From assembly GCF_029961765.1 (NCBI RefSeq), contig NZ_CP124681.1, forward strand, positions 2,294,001-2,358,000: DNA of 64,000 nt, in the 5' to 3' direction. How positions within the stretch are numbered: the first letter of the stretch is position 1; every line of letters begins with the position of its first letter. Shown piece by piece: positions 53,574 through 62,962 of this stretch. Source of the stretch: Nocardioides sp. QY071 (lineage in GTDB: Bacteria > Actinomycetota > Actinomycetes > Propionibacteriales > Nocardioidaceae). The position numbers were made by a program, and so were the translations under genes. The notes under the pieces were generated by a model that saw only the letters and a list, made by a program, of their open reading frames with translations, was not told where the DNA came from and did no database searches.

Positions 53574-54455
53574 CTAGGCCGGGGCCAGCACGATGTCGAA
53601 GCGCACCCGGGACCAGGCCCCGTCGACCACGCGGTCCGCGGGAGCGGGGGTACCCGCCGGCTGCTGCTCGAACCTCTTGACCAGCGAGTCCTTCACGCCG
53701 AAGACCGAGTCGCGGTCGAGCAGCTCGTCGCCCTCGACGAAGATGTGCGTGACCAGGGTGCGCCGCCCGGCGGCGGTGACCATGAAGTGCAGGTGCGAGG
53801 CGCGCATCGGGGAGCGGCCGGTGGCCGCGAGCATCCGGCCGACCGGACCGTCGTGCGGGATCGGGTACGGCGTCGGCGTGATCGCCCAGAAGGCATAGCT
53901 CCCGTCCGGCCCGCTGTGCAGGTGGGCGCGTGCGGCGGTCCGGTCGTCGTCGTACTGCACGTCGTAGAAGCCGTCGTCGTCGGCCTCCCACACCTCGATC
54001 CGTGCGCCCGGCACGGGGTTGCCGTCGGTGTCGGTGACGGTGCCCTCGACCCAGCACGGCTCGCCCGCCGCGCCACGGGCGATGTCGCCGCCGGACTCGA
54101 TCCGCGGCGAGCCGTCGACGAAGAACGGTCCGAACACGGTGGCCTCGGTGGCGTCGCCGTGGGCCTGGTTGTTCATCGCGATCGTCTGCATGGACGCGCC
54201 GAGCACGTCGGAGAGCAGGATGAACTCCTGGCGCCGCTCGTCGGTGATGTGTCCCGCGTCGGTGAGGAAGCCGATCCCGGCCTCCCACTCGGCCTCGGTC
54301 AGCCGGACCTCGCGCAGGAAGGCGTGCAAGTGCCGGGTCAGCGCCTGCATCAGCTCCTTCAGGCGCGGGTCGGCGGTGGCGTCGAAGGAGCGCAGCACGC
54401 GCTCGACCAGGTCCTGCTCGCGGGCCTGCTGCTCGGGTGGGACGGGCGTGCTCAT
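53574..54455 (-). CDS. Intradiol ring-cleavage dioxygenase (hydroxyquinol 1,2-dioxygenase-like)
   Basis: A 293-aa non-heme Fe(III) dioxygenase. Candidate iron ligands are Tyr in [10 protein letters not shown], Tyr in [14 protein letters not shown], and the two His in SHLHFMV. The N-terminal helical dimerisation domain (about 1-100) and [19 protein letters not shown] beta-sandwich start are typical. Its position behind maleylacetate reductase and a flavin hydroxylase supports hydroxyquinol (1,2,4-trihydroxybenzene) as substrate, giving maleylacetate, rather than catechol. The ATG overlaps the reductase stop (ATGA). Confidence 0.9.
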   Translation of the reverse strand: MSTPVPPEQQAREQDLVERVLRSFDATADPRLKELMQALTRHLHAFLREVRLTEAEWEAGIGFLTDAGHITDERRQEFILLSDVLGASMQTIAMNNQAHGDATEATVFGPFFVDGSPRIESGGDIARGAAGEPCWVEGTVTDTDGNPVPGARIEVWEADDDGFYDVQYDDDRTAARAHLHSGPDGSYAFWAITPTPYPIPHDGPVGRMLAATGRSPMRASHLHFMVTAAGRRTLVTHIFVEGDELLDRDSVFGVKDSLVKRFEQQPAGTPAPADRVVDGAWSRVRFDIVLAPA

Positions 54456-55507
54456 GCGGGATCGGCTCCTTCCCAGACCGCACGGAGGAGCGCGGTGAGG
54501 TTCTCGGTGGTGACCGGCGTGGGGTTCGATGGTGGTACGACGGGCAGGACGGCCGCCACCGCGTCGGGGATCTGGTCCTCGCGGAACCCGTGGTCGCGCA
54601 GCGCCCGCGGCGCGCCGACGTCGGTGCGCAGTCGCTCGAGCCCGGCCAGGGCGGTGGGTGCGCCGAACGCCGTCGCCAGCCGGGCGTCCGCCTCGGGGGC
54701 GTTCGCGACGTTGAGCGCCAGCACGTGCGGCAGCACCGCGGCGTGGGTCTGCGCGTGCGGGAGGTCGTAGCGGCCGCCCAGCACGTGGCAGATCTTGTGG
54801 TGCAGCCCGGACCCGGCGGACGCGAAGGCGACGGCGGCGAGGTAGGCGCCGTGGACGGTCTGCTCCCGTCCCTCGACCGAGCGCGGATCGGCGACGACCG
54901 TCGGCAGGCCGGCGTACAGCGCCCGGGCGCCCTCGATGGCCAGCGCCGCGTTGATCGGGTCGGCGCGCGGCGCCCACAGCGAGTCGACGCAGTGCGCGAG
55001 CGCGTTGAGGCCGCTGGCGACGGAGAGGTCCACGGGCAGGCCGGTCATCAGCGTGGCGTCGTACACGACGGCGTGGGGGAGTACCCGCCGGTCGACGCCG
55101 GTGGTCTTCACGGCGCCCGCGGTGAGGCCCCAGACGTCGGTGGCCTCGGAGCCGGCGTACGTCGTCGGCACGGCGATGATCGGGAGCCCGGTGGTGAGGG
55201 CGACCGCCTTGCCGAGTCCGGTCGTCGAGCCGCCGCCGACGGTGACGACCACGTCGACCCGCGCGTCGGTGGCGGCCGCACGGGCGCGGTCGGCGACCTC
55301 GACGGGGACGTGCATGACCACCTCGTCGTACGTCAGGGCGACGGGCAGTCCGTCGGTCACCGCCGCCGCGAGCGCGGCCTCCCGCTCGGAGGCGATCACC
55401 ATCACGCGCGTGGCGCCGAGGGCGGCGACCTCCTCGGCGACTGAGGCCGCCGCGTCGCCGGACGCGAGCCGGACCCGCTGGGGCAGGGTGTCGTGGACGA
55501 ACCTCAC
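54452..55507 (-). CDS. Maleylacetate reductase
   Basis: A 351-aa iron-containing-alcohol-dehydrogenase-like enzyme that reduces maleylacetate to 3-oxoadipate. Blocks: [64 protein letters not shown], and [21 protein letters not shown] with the metal-site His. The GTG start overlaps the stop of the flavin monooxygenase, and its stop overlaps the dioxygenase, so all three genes form one coupled operon. Confidence 0.92.
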   Translation of the reverse strand: MRFVHDTLPQRVRLASGDAAASVAEEVAALGATRVMVIASEREAALAAAVTDGLPVALTYDEVVMHVPVEVADRARAAATDARVDVVVTVGGGSTTGLGKAVALTTGLPIIAVPTTYAGSEATDVWGLTAGAVKTTGVDRRVLPHAVVYDATLMTGLPVDLSVASGLNALAHCVDSLWAPRADPINAALAIEGARALYAGLPTVVADPRSVEGREQTVHGAYLAAVAFASAGSGLHHKICHVLGGRYDLPHAQTHAAVLPHVLALNVANAPEADARLATAFGAPTALAGLERLRTDVGAPRALRDHGFREDQIPDAVAAVLPVVPPSNPTPVTTENLTALLRAVWEGADPA

Positions 55508-57300
55508 GCGTCCCTCCCGAGCAGCGTGCCGAGCGCGGTGCGCAGGGCCGCCCCAGGGTCCTCGGCGAGGGTGTGGGCGCGCCAGGCGACGTGCTTGTCG
55601 GGTCGGACGAGGAGGGCTCCGCTCTCCTCGACCTCGCGCAGCTTGGACCAGTCGTAGTAGAGGTCGGTGACCTCGCGGCCGGGCCCGATCACCACGCTCG
55701 CCAGCGGCACGCCGAGCTCGGCGGCCACCTTCTCCGCGGCGGGAGCCCAGGCCTCGCCGGCGACGCCGGTGATCAGTGTCCAGCGGTCGTACGGCGCCAG
55801 GTCCATCATCGCCCGCTTCGCGACGTTGTCGCCGACCCAGGCGTGCGGCAGGTGCGCGCCGGGCGAGGTCGACATGACGTGGAACAGGTCCTCGTCGGCA
55901 CTGGGTGCCGGCCGAGTGCCGTCGGACAGGATCGCCCGTGACTCGTAGAACTGGCCGAGCTCGACGCCGTGCGCGTTGAACTCGTAGTTCTTGCGATCCA
56001 TCGCCGTCACCAGGGCGGCCCGTCGGGCCGCGCCCTCGGGGGTGTTGTCCTTGCGCTGCTCGATGACCGCGGCCATCGCGGCCGGGTCGGTGAGCCCGGT
56101 GACGCCGAGTGCGTCGAAGATCTCCGCGAACTCGCGTGCGCTCCGGTTGGCGCGCGTGACGATCCTCTTCGCGACGGGCGCGCGCTCCTCGGAGTAGCTC
56201 TCCAGCAGGCTCGAGTCGGCCTCGCCCCTGAGGACGGCGGCCAGCTTCCACGCCAGGTTGTAGGAGTCCTGGACCGAGGTGTTGGAGCCGAGGCCGTTGC
56301 TCGGGGGGTGCCGGTGGATGGCGTCGCCGACGCAGAACACCCGTCCCCGCTGCAGGTGCGTCGCGTACATCTCGTTGACGCCCCACAGCGAGTACCCGGT
56401 GATCTCAGGCTCCAGGTCGGGCATGCCGAGCAGGTCGCGCACGATCCGAGTGGCTTCGGCGTCGTCGAGGTGCGGGGGCTCCTCGTCGATGTCGTAGCCC
56501 CACACGATCAGCCACTCGTCCCACGGCCGGACCATGCGGACCAGCCCGGTGCCGATCCCGCCGACATTGGAGCCGGGCTGGATCACCCAGTAGAGGACGG
56601 AGGGCCGGTGGTCGACGTACGCACCGATGTCGGCCTTGAAGGTGATGTTCATCGACCCGGCGATGTCCATCGCGCCCTCGAACGGCAGGTCGATGTCGGC
56701 GGCGACCTTGGAGCGGGCGCCGTCCGCGCCGATCAGATAGCGGCAGCGGATCGTGTACTCGTGGCCGGTGAGCCGGTCGCGTACCCGCACGTCGACCTTG
56801 TCGTCGTCCTGCACGTGGGAGAGGTACTCGGTCGAGAACCGCGCCTGGGTGCCACGCTCGGTCGCATTGCGGACCAGGATCGGCTCGAGGTAGGTCTGCG
56901 GGATGTCGACCGTCAGGCACGGCGAGGCGAGCTGGTAGTCGGCCTCGCGGTCCGGACGCGTGCCCCAGGTGTGGATCCGGCCGATCTCCTCGCCCGCGAT
57001 GCTCGTGCAGAAGACGGTGTCGCCGCACAGCTCGTGGGGCGTCGCGTCGGCCAGCACCTGCTGCTCGATGCCGAGGTCGCGGAAGACCTCCATCGCGCGC
57101 TGGTTGGTGATGTGGGCGCGCGGGGTGTTCGCGGTCCAGCGGTACTTGGTGATCATGATGTTGGGGACCCCGAGGGTGCTCAGGAAGAGCGCCGCCGCGG
57201 CGCCGCCGGGACCCGAGCCGACGACCAGCACCTCGGTCTCGACCACGTCCTCGACCGCGGGCAGCTCGGTGTCGGCGATGCCGTCGTTGAACTCAGCCAT
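55504..57300 (-). CDS. FAD-dependent aromatic monooxygenase (TfdB-like)
   Basis: A 598-aa flavoprotein hydroxylase of the phenol/2,4-dichlorophenol type. The FAD motif is [18 protein letters not shown] (about residues 24-41), with [14 protein letters not shown], and [20 protein letters not shown] (the GD motif). A C-terminal thioredoxin-like domain follows. With the ring-cleavage enzymes, its expected role is hydroxylation of resorcinol or a related phenol to hydroxyquinol. The ATG at 57300 begins [18 protein letters not shown]; upstream frame is ignored. Confidence 0.92.
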   Translation of the reverse strand: MAEFNDGIADTELPAVEDVVETEVLVVGSGPGGAAAALFLSTLGVPNIMITKYRWTANTPRAHITNQRAMEVFRDLGIEQQVLADATPHELCGDTVFCTSIAGEEIGRIHTWGTRPDREADYQLASPCLTVDIPQTYLEPILVRNATERGTQARFSTEYLSHVQDDDKVDVRVRDRLTGHEYTIRCRYLIGADGARSKVAADIDLPFEGAMDIAGSMNITFKADIGAYVDHRPSVLYWVIQPGSNVGGIGTGLVRMVRPWDEWLIVWGYDIDEEPPHLDDAEATRIVRDLLGMPDLEPEITGYSLWGVNEMYATHLQRGRVFCVGDAIHRHPPSNGLGSNTSVQDSYNLAWKLAAVLRGEADSSLLESYSEERAPVAKRIVTRANRSAREFAEIFDALGVTGLTDPAAMAAVIEQRKDNTPEGAARRAALVTAMDRKNYEFNAHGVELGQFYESRAILSDGTRPAPSADEDLFHVMSTSPGAHLPHAWVGDNVAKRAMMDLAPYDRWTLITGVAGEAWAPAAEKVAAELGVPLASVVIGPGREVTDLYYDWSKLREVEESGALLVRPDKHVAWRAHTLAEDPGAALRTALGTLLGRDA

Positions 57301-57443
57301 GTCCCGAGACTGCGGCCCCGGTGTGGCCGTCGCCACAGGTGGGAGCTGTGATGGCGGAAATGCGCACCTCGTGGCCGTGTGTCTGGCTCGGGCTTCCGGC
57401 GCGGTCTCTGGCGCGATGATGGTTGACGTGTCATCCTTTCTGC

Positions 57444-58370
57444 ATGAGGGCGGTTCCGGAGGCGCGGGTCTTCGAGGTCGGCGGCGTGGCCGAGGTCGGT
57501 GCCTGGGAGCGGCACAACGCCGAGGCGCTGATCGAGCTCGCCTGTGCGCTCCCGGACGGGGCATTCCGCGCGCGGGAGGTCAACCTGCAGCTCGACCGGG
57601 TGCATGTCGCCCTCGTCTCCGGCACGGCGCACACGGTCTCGCGCGACGCGGCGCTCGTGGCCGAGCGTCCCGCCGACGCGATCGCCGTGTACGCCGCGCT
57701 GCGGGGCGAGGCGCTGCTCGAGTCCGGTGGCCGGCGCCGTGTGGTCCGGCCCGGACAGCTGCTGGTCTGCGACGTGGACCGCCCGTTCCTGCGGGGCTTC
57801 GGGCACGGGCTCGAGGAGCTCGCCGTCAAGATCCCGCGGCCGCTGTTCACCGAGGTCACCGGCCTGGCCTCGCTCGACGCGCCGCTGGTCATCGACGCCG
57901 CCGGAGATGGCGCCGACCCGCTCGCCCGGGCCCTGGTCCGGCTGGTCGGGCGGTCGGTGGCGGCCGACGTACCGGTGCCGGCGGACGAGCGCGCCGTCCT
58001 CGAGCTGGTCTCCGTCCTCGCCACCGGCTCCCGCGGCTCCCTCGCCCTCGCCCACCGGGCCGCTGCCCGCGCGTACATCGACGACCACCTCGCCGACCCC
58101 GCGCTCTCGGCGACCTCGGTCGCCGCCGGCGCCGGGATCAGCGAACGTCAGCTGTCACGGGTCTTCGCCGACGCCGGCACCTCGGTCCCACGCCAGATCC
58201 TCGCCCGCCGCCTCGACCTGGCCCATGCACTCCTCGCCGCCGGTGCCGCTGGGCGGACGGTCGACGTCGCCACCCGCTGCGGGTTCGCCTCGGCGTCGTA
58301 CTTCTCGCAGGCCTTCCGCCGCCGGTACGGCGTCAGCGCGGGCGAGGTGCGGCGCAGCGCGGCCTCCTGA
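57444..58370 (+). CDS. AraC-family regulator of the aromatic-degradation operon
   Basis: A 308-aa regulator with an AraC-binding-like sensor domain (about 1-190) and a two-HTH C-terminal domain: SATSVAAGAGISERQLSRVFAD, then TVDVATRCGFASASYFSQAFRRR. The ATG at 57444 is preferred to an upstream GTG. The divergent position, 143 bp from the flavin monooxygenase, makes it the likely activator of the hydroxyquinol genes in response to the phenolic substrate. The stop is 15 bases before the channel gene. Confidence 0.88.
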   Translation: MRAVPEARVFEVGGVAEVGAWERHNAEALIELACALPDGAFRAREVNLQLDRVHVALVSGTAHTVSRDAALVAERPADAIAVYAALRGEALLESGGRRRVVRPGQLLVCDVDRPFLRGFGHGLEELAVKIPRPLFTEVTGLASLDAPLVIDAAGDGADPLARALVRLVGRSVAADVPVPADERAVLELVSVLATGSRGSLALAHRAAARAYIDDHLADPALSATSVAAGAGISERQLSRVFADAGTSVPRQILARRLDLAHALLAAGAAGRTVDVATRCGFASASYFSQAFRRRYGVSAGEVRRSAAS

Positions 58371-58385
58371 ACCTAGGATCCGCGC

Positions 58386-58982
58386 ATGCACACCGGTCGC
58401 CTCGAGGCATTCAGCGACGGCGTCCTCGCCATCGCGATCACCGTCATGGTCCTGGAGCTCAAGCCGCCGGCCGGCGATGACTGGCACGCGCTGTTCCACT
58501 CCACGGGACTGGGCCTGCTGACGTACGTGCTCAGCTTCGTCTACATCGGCATCTACTGGAGCAACCACCACCACCTGTTCCAGCTGGTCGAGCACGTCGA
58601 CGGCGCCGTGCTCTGGGCCAACCTGCACCTGCTGTTCTGGCTCAGCCTGTACCCGTTCACCACCGCCTGGCTCGACGAAAGCCGCATCGCCGAGGTGCCG
58701 ACGATCGTCTACGGTCTCAACCTGCTCGGCGCTGCCCTCGCCTACTACCTGCTGCAGCTGGTCGTCGAGCGCACGCCGTCCGGTCGGCGTACCAAGGAAG
58801 CGCTCGGCCGCGACATGAAGGGCAAGATCTCGCCCGTCCTCTACATCGCCGGCATCCTGCTTGCGCTGTGGGAGCCGGTCGCCGGGATCGTGCCGATGGT
58901 GGTCGTGGCCGCGATGTGGCTGGTGCCGGACCGGCGGGTCGAGCGGTTCCTGGCGGGGGAGCGGGGCGAGGGCGTCGCGTGA
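58386..58982 (+). CDS. TMEM175-like (DUF1211) potassium channel family protein
   Basis: A 198-aa membrane protein with about six helices. The family signature RLEAFSDGVLAIAITVMVLE is at the N-terminus, followed by GIYWSNHHHLF. The conserved FSD and a hydrophobic Leu/Ile filter line the pore of bacterial TMEM175 channels, which conduct K+. A single-repeat length is normal for bacterial forms, which assemble as tetramers. The ATG at 58386 begins MHTGRLEAFSDG. It is the last gene before the tRNA-linked element. Confidence 0.9.
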   Translation: MHTGRLEAFSDGVLAIAITVMVLELKPPAGDDWHALFHSTGLGLLTYVLSFVYIGIYWSNHHHLFQLVEHVDGAVLWANLHLLFWLSLYPFTTAWLDESRIAEVPTIVYGLNLLGAALAYYLLQLVVERTPSGRRTKEALGRDMKGKISPVLYIAGILLALWEPVAGIVPMVVVAAMWLVPDRRVERFLAGERGEGVA

Positions 58983-59004
58983 ACGGGCACCGGAAACGAA
59001 CAAA

Positions 59005-59033
59005 CCGGCCCGATCCGTGAGGATCCGAGCCGG
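59005..59033 (-). terminator. tRNA-proximal terminator on the minus strand
   Basis: The inverted arms CCGGCCCGATCC and GGATCCGAGCCGG (one bulge) surround GTGA. On the minus strand they are followed by TTTGTTCGTTT. The hairpin lies immediately past the 3' end of the tRNA-Val-like sequence, so it probably terminated the original tRNA transcript. Confidence 0.7.
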
Positions 59034-59049
59034 CTCGGTGCCCGAAGGC

Positions 59050-59076
59050 TGGTGGGCGATACTGGGTTTGAACCAG
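59050..59076 (-). other. Attachment site: 3' end of a tRNA-Val-like gene (attL or attR)
   Basis: On the minus strand this 27-base segment encodes most of the T-arm (CTGG-TTCAAAC-CCAG) and the acceptor end ATCGCCCACCA with CCA. It matches, from memory, the 3' end of actinobacterial tRNA-Val. The upstream D-arm and anticodon arm are missing, and the next gene is a tyrosine recombinase, so this is an integration-site core. The intact tRNA should lie at the other end of the element, outside the window. Confidence 0.78.
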
Positions 59077-59237
59077 ACCGCCCATGCTTTGGAGATCACT
59101 GGATCTACCTCGGCAAACAGGTCTCTGAACTGCGAATACGCGACACAGTACAACGGAAGCGACCGGAAGTCCACGGAATCGAATAGACTGTGTTTTGTCC
59201 ACGTTGAGTCCACGACGGACAGGGAGCACAGCAGCGA

Positions 59238-60491
59238 ATGGCCCGCCCGAAGACCGGTCGACCACACACCGGCAGCGTCGAGAAGCTGCCGTCCGGCCGC
59301 TACCGCGTGCGCTTCACCGGTCCCGACGGAGGCCGACACAAGGCGCCTGTCACCTTCGAGGATGTGAAGGCGGCTCGGCTCTGGTTGGACCGCGAGCTCC
59401 GTGCGATCGAGGACGATCCCGAGGGCTGGGAGGCTCCGGATGTCCGGGCCGCGAGCCGGAAGGCGATGGCGCTGACCTTCGGCGAGTACGCCGAGTCCTG
59501 GTTGGCCGGCCGAAAGGTCCGAGGCCGGCCGTTGGCGGACCGCACCCGGGATCACTACCGAGATCTTCTCGACCGGTTCCTGCTGCCGACCTTCGGAGAC
59601 GACGCCCTCGTCGGGATCACCCCGGAGCAGGTCGACCGCTGGTACGAGCTGACGGCGGCCGACACCCCGACCTACCGGGCGCACGCCTATGCACTGCTGC
59701 GCACGATCCTGGGCACGGCCGTCGACCGCGGCCTCATCCGCACGGCGAACCCCGCCAAGGTCCGCGGTGGCGGTACGACGAAGCGGGCCAAGAAGATCCG
59801 ACCGGCGACTCTCGAGGAGCTGGCCGTGATCGCTTCCGCGATGCCCGAGCGGCGCCGTGTCATGGTCGTCCTTGCGGCCTGGACCGCGCTCCGGTTCGGA
59901 GAGCTCGCTGAGCTGCGCAGGGGAGACGTCGACCTGAAGCGCGGCGTCATCCACGTGCGCAGGGGAGTCGTGCGCGTGCGCGAGACCGCTCCTGACGGCA
60001 CCGTCACGATCGTGCAGAAGGTGAAGACCCCGAAGACCGACGCCGGCATCCGCGACGTGCCGATCCCACCCCACCTCATCGACGACGTCCGAGCCCACCT
60101 CGAGAACCACGCCCTGCCCGGCAAGGACGGGTTGCTCTTCCCTGGCCAGGTCGACCGCGACAACGAAGGAAAGGCGACCAAGGTGAGCCACTTGTCGAGT
60201 TCCGCCTTCTATGGCAGGGAGTCGCTGTTGAACCACGACGGCTCGATCAAGAGGAAGGGCCACGGCTACTTCGAGGCCCGCCGGATCGCCGGTCGGCCGG
60301 ACCTCAACTTCCATGCACTGAGGCACACCGGTCTGACCAACGCCGCGGTCGCCGGCGCGACTCTGGCCGAACTGATGGCGCTGGCGGGGCACTCGACCTC
60401 GGGCGCGGCGATGCGCTACCAGCACGCCGCCCAAGACCGGATGCAGGAGTTGGCGAAGCGGATGTCCGAGTTGGCGGGAGGTCAGCCCTGA
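59238..60491 (+). CDS. int: Tyrosine recombinase (integrase) of an integrative element
   Basis: A 417-aa phage-type integrase. An N-terminal arm-type DNA-binding region (GSVEKLPSGRYRVRFTGPDG) precedes the SAM-like core-binding domain and the catalytic domain. Catalytic residues: Arg219 in WTALRFGEL, His359 and Arg362 in FHALRHTG, a His in LAGHSTSG, and Tyr394 in AMRYQH. It starts at 59238, 160 bases from the tRNA-derived attachment site, which is the classic layout. Its stop overlaps the next gene by one base (TGATG). Confidence 0.96.
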   Translation: MARPKTGRPHTGSVEKLPSGRYRVRFTGPDGGRHKAPVTFEDVKAARLWLDRELRAIEDDPEGWEAPDVRAASRKAMALTFGEYAESWLAGRKVRGRPLADRTRDHYRDLLDRFLLPTFGDDALVGITPEQVDRWYELTAADTPTYRAHAYALLRTILGTAVDRGLIRTANPAKVRGGGTTKRAKKIRPATLEELAVIASAMPERRRVMVVLAAWTALRFGELAELRRGDVDLKRGVIHVRRGVVRVRETAPDGTVTIVQKVKTPKTDAGIRDVPIPPHLIDDVRAHLENHALPGKDGLLFPGQVDRDNEGKATKVSHLSSSAFYGRESLLNHDGSIKRKGHGYFEARRIAGRPDLNFHALRHTGLTNAAVAGATLAELMALAGHSTSGAAMRYQHAAQDRMQELAKRMSELAGGQP

Positions 60492-61168
60492 TGCTCAAGC
60501 CGATCCTGCGCCTGCACTGCAAGACTCACCCCGACGAGACCCTGGCCGAGTTCTGGACCGAGGCTGAAGGCTGGTGGGATCCCAGGGTCAAGGTTCCCGC
60601 AGACCTGAACTTGCATCACCTCGTCGGTCCGCACGCGGCGGGCACATTGCACGAATCCGTGCAGACCTCGATGGGAGTCTCCTCCCCGACCTTCCGGGGC
60701 GAGGAGTCTGTCGTGCCCGCCTTTCGCGGCAAACCCGGTACGACCTGGGAGGAGAACTGGCTCATCCCGCTTCCGGACGGCTACGTCTGGGATCAAGAGC
60801 GCGGTGTCGCCTATCCGGAGGCCAAGCTCGACGGTGACCGCCACGTCGACCTCAAGCGAGGCTCGGGAATCGGCACTCGGTATCGGGCTCGCTGCCCACG
60901 GCAGGGGTGCACCGCTCCGACCATGAGGAAGGTGCGTCTGCTGGGGGTGCTGGAATGGGTGCACGACCGCCGAGACGATCTGGTCTCTGCGATCACGCAA
61001 GATGCGATCAAGGCGCTCGGGCATCTGCCGCAGCGCTGGAAGATCGTGGATTGGCCTGACGGCGTTGCGAATCCCGATGGGGTCGACCTCTCCTGGGGCG
61101 GGCTCGTACTCGAAGCCGACTGGGACACGCTGTTGAAGGTCGTGCCCAAGGGCGACGCTTCGGTTTGA
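60491..61168 (+). CDS. Hypothetical protein behind the integrase
   Basis: A 225-aa protein that I do not recognise. It starts MLKPILRLHCKTHPDETLAE, has RARCPRQGCTAPTMRKVRLL with one CxxxxC-like pair, and ends WGGLVLEADWDTLLKVVPKG. The composition is cytoplasmic. It is translationally coupled to the integrase (TGATG) and probably belongs to the mobile element. A role in excision control or DNA binding is possible but not shown. Confidence 0.65.
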   Translation: MLKPILRLHCKTHPDETLAEFWTEAEGWWDPRVKVPADLNLHHLVGPHAAGTLHESVQTSMGVSSPTFRGEESVVPAFRGKPGTTWEENWLIPLPDGYVWDQERGVAYPEAKLDGDRHVDLKRGSGIGTRYRARCPRQGCTAPTMRKVRLLGVLEWVHDRRDDLVSAITQDAIKALGHLPQRWKIVDWPDGVANPDGVDLSWGGLVLEADWDTLLKVVPKGDASV

Positions 61169-61237
61169 TATCGTTCTTGTTGTATCGATTCCTCTCAGGT
61201 GGAGGAGCGCTCTTAAGCGTTCCCCTGGGAGGAACAG
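61169..61237 (+). promoter_or_regulatory. Probable promoter region of the element's HTH-protein operon
   Basis: The 69 bases before the HTH gene include TGATATCG and TTGTATCGAT, separated by eight bases and sharing TATCG, in AT-rich DNA. They are followed by a GGAGCGCTCTTAAGCGTTCC near-palindrome and a GGGAGGA ribosome-binding site. No exact sigma consensus is visible. The repeats could bind the encoded HTH protein. Confidence 0.4.
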
Positions 61238-61438
61238 ATGGCGACTCTCTCGCCTCGCCGCTGGCTCAGCCAGTCCGAAGCCGCCGAATATCTCGGCGTC
61301 ACCACCCGCACGATCCGTAACTACATCGCGAGCGGGGACCTGCCCGCACGCCGGGTCTCTGGCTCTCGCCTGATCCGGATCGCGGCAGATGATCTCGACG
61401 AGCTCCTCAAGCCCATCCCGTCCGCGAAGGTCGGGTGA
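61238..61438 (+). CDS. Excisionase-type helix-turn-helix protein
   Basis: A 66-aa MerR/Xis-like DNA-binding protein. RWLSQSEAAEYLGVTTRTIR is the HTH, followed by NYIASGDLPARRVSGSRLIR (the wing) and IAADDLDELLKP. Such single-domain proteins near integrases serve as recombination directionality factors or as small regulators. The ATG at 61238 has a GGGAGGA box. It is the first of a run of tightly packed genes ending at the window edge. Confidence 0.83.
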   Translation: MATLSPRRWLSQSEAAEYLGVTTRTIRNYIASGDLPARRVSGSRLIRIAADDLDELLKPIPSAKVG

Positions 61439-61444
61439 CGGCCG

Positions 61445-61654
61445 ATGTCCAACTTCCACGACCGAGGGCGCCCCGCCGTCAACGGAACGCCCTCGAAGAT
61501 GTCGATCGCCACCGACGTCACCATCGTAACCCCGCTCGACGGGCAGATCCGGTGTACGCGCTGCGGTCACCCGCTCCACGCTGACGAGTCCGTCCGCCTG
61601 GAGCTCGGGCCGGTCTGTCGCCGCCTTGTTGCCGACCTCGCGGAGGTGGCCTGA
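61445..61654 (+). CDS. Small zinc-ribbon (DUF6011-like) protein
   Basis: A 69-aa protein with IRCTRCGHPLHADESVRLEL followed by GPVCRRLVADL. The CxxCG and GPVC pattern is common in actinobacteriophage proteins and mobile elements (DUF6011-type) and looks like a zinc knuckle. No biochemical role is established. The start is ATG at 61445, six bases after the HTH gene. The stop overlaps the Toprim gene by one base. Confidence 0.7.
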   Translation: MSNFHDRGRPAVNGTPSKMSIATDVTIVTPLDGQIRCTRCGHPLHADESVRLELGPVCRRLVADLAEVA

Positions 61655-62541
61655 TGACGACCACCATGTCGATGGACGACGTCGTAAGGCACAAGCCCCT
61701 TACGACCAGGAACCGACGTACCGCGGCGGCCTACTCGGAGTTGGACGACGTGATCGTCGAGGTCTGCCGGAACGACAACCCGCTCTCGGTCCGCGGGGTC
61801 TTCTACCGGGTGATGTCGGCCGGCGTGGTCGCCAAGACGGAGAAGGAGTACGGCGTCGTCCAGCGCCGGGTCCTCAAGCTCCGTCGTGACGGAGCGCTGC
61901 CCTACGAGTGGATCGCCGACGGCACCAGGTGGCACGTGAAGTCACGGTCATGGGACTCGGTGGAGCAGGCGTTGCACGACACCGCCATCTCGTACCGCCG
62001 GGCACTCTGGGCGAACCAGGACACCTACGTCGAGGTCTGGTCGGAGAAGGAGGCGATCTCGTCGATCGTCTCGCCGGTCACTGACTCTTACGACGTGCCG
62101 CTGATGATCGCCAGAGGGTTCGCCTCGGAGACGTTCCTCTACTCCACGGCGTCGACCATCAGGGCGGTCGGGAAGCCGACCGTCGTCTATCAGCTGGGCG
62201 ACCACGATCCGTCCGGTGTCGCCGCGTGGAAGCACGTCCAGGTCAAGCTGAGGGAGTTCGCCCCGGACGTCAAGATCTCCTTCGAGAGGATCGCCGTCAC
62301 GGAGGAGCAGATCTCCTCGATGGGGCTCCCGACGCGGCCGACCAAGGCGACTGACTCGAGGGCGAAGACCTTCTCGGGCGAGTCGGTCGAGGTCGACGCC
62401 ATCCCGACCCGGATCCTGCGGGACCTCGTTGACGAGGCGATCACCCGGCACATCGACCCGGTGGCGCTCGAGGCCACTCGCGTCTTCGAACGCGAGGAGC
62501 GACAAGGTCTTCTCGCGATGGCTCGGGGGTGGTCGTCTTGA
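61654..62541 (+). CDS. Toprim-domain protein resembling Topo VI-A/Spo11
   Basis: A 295-aa protein with two parts. An N-terminal winged-helix-like region (about 20-95: LSVRGVFYRVMSAGVV, GVVQRRVLKLRRDGALPYEW) precedes a Toprim-like core (about 120-290). Toprim acid candidates are E127/E131 in TYVEVWSEKEA and D183/D185 in YQLGDHDPSG. The arrangement recalls the DNA-binding and Toprim parts of topoisomerase VI subunit A, Spo11 and the Toprim protein of the Wadjet system, but no clear catalytic Tyr was placed, so nuclease or nicking activity is only possible. It is coupled by TGATG to the previous gene. Confidence 0.75.
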   Translation: MTTTMSMDDVVRHKPLTTRNRRTAAAYSELDDVIVEVCRNDNPLSVRGVFYRVMSAGVVAKTEKEYGVVQRRVLKLRRDGALPYEWIADGTRWHVKSRSWDSVEQALHDTAISYRRALWANQDTYVEVWSEKEAISSIVSPVTDSYDVPLMIARGFASETFLYSTASTIRAVGKPTVVYQLGDHDPSGVAAWKHVQVKLREFAPDVKISFERIAVTEEQISSMGLPTRPTKATDSRAKTFSGESVEVDAIPTRILRDLVDEAITRHIDPVALEATRVFEREERQGLLAMARGWSS

Positions 62542-62717
62542 TCGCCAACGCCTCTTCTCGTCCGTACGACGGGAACTGCTGCACGGCGCTTGATCTCGAC
62601 GAGCGCAACCGTGCCGCACTGCTCGGTATGACGTGCTCGTCGGATCGGTGTGCTCGACGCGACCTCGAGACCGCCCGGCCGGATCTCCGAATCGTGGGCG
62701 GCGGTGATGGCCGGTGA
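62529..62717 (+). CDS. Small element-encoded protein
   Basis: A 62-aa frame overlapping the Toprim gene's end by 13 bases if it begins at GTG 62529; a TTG at 62538 giving a TTGA overlap is equally possible. Four Cys occur in GNCCTALDLDER and MTCSSDRCARRDLETA, which could bind metal. No family recognised. It is kept because the coupling and dense packing fit the operon. Confidence 0.5.
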   Translation: MVVLIANASSRPYDGNCCTALDLDERNRAALLGMTCSSDRCARRDLETARPDLRIVGGGDGR

Positions 62718-62962
62718 GCTCCAAGGACTACCTCGACCACTTCGCCTGCCGGGTCATCCAGGACGCGATCTGCTCGGCCGCCCCTCAGCAGTACGAGGAG
62801 CGCGCCCGCGAGTTCGATGCTGTCGGCACCCCGCGGTGCCGCGAGATGGCCCAGGCGTGCCGCAACGCTGCGATCTTCTGGCGGATCTACGGACCGGAGT
62901 TGATCGCCGACGACATCGACACCGTCATGGCCGAGTTTCCGCCGAGGGGGTGGGCGGCTTGA
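62714..62962 (+). CDS. Small helical protein of the element
   Basis: An 82-aa protein starting with GTG in a GTGA overlap: SSKDYLDHFACRVIQDAICS, PQQYEERAREFDAVGTPRCR, then ACRNAAIFWRIYGPELIADD. It is all-helical in appearance, with three or four Cys spread out, and acidic near the C-terminus. No function can be assigned. The coupling to its neighbours supports it as a real gene. Confidence 0.6.
   Translation: MSSKDYLDHFACRVIQDAICSAAPQQYEERAREFDAVGTPRCREMAQACRNAAIFWRIYGPELIADDIDTVMAEFPPRGWAA

Noticed and set aside
59050..59125. An intact tRNA-Val or tRNA-Trp gene (a CTCCAAA loop-like sequence is present)
   Set aside because: The sequence upstream of the T-arm cannot form an anticodon stem, and no acceptor GGGCGAT is found at the right distance; the CCA-anticodon-like string is chance.
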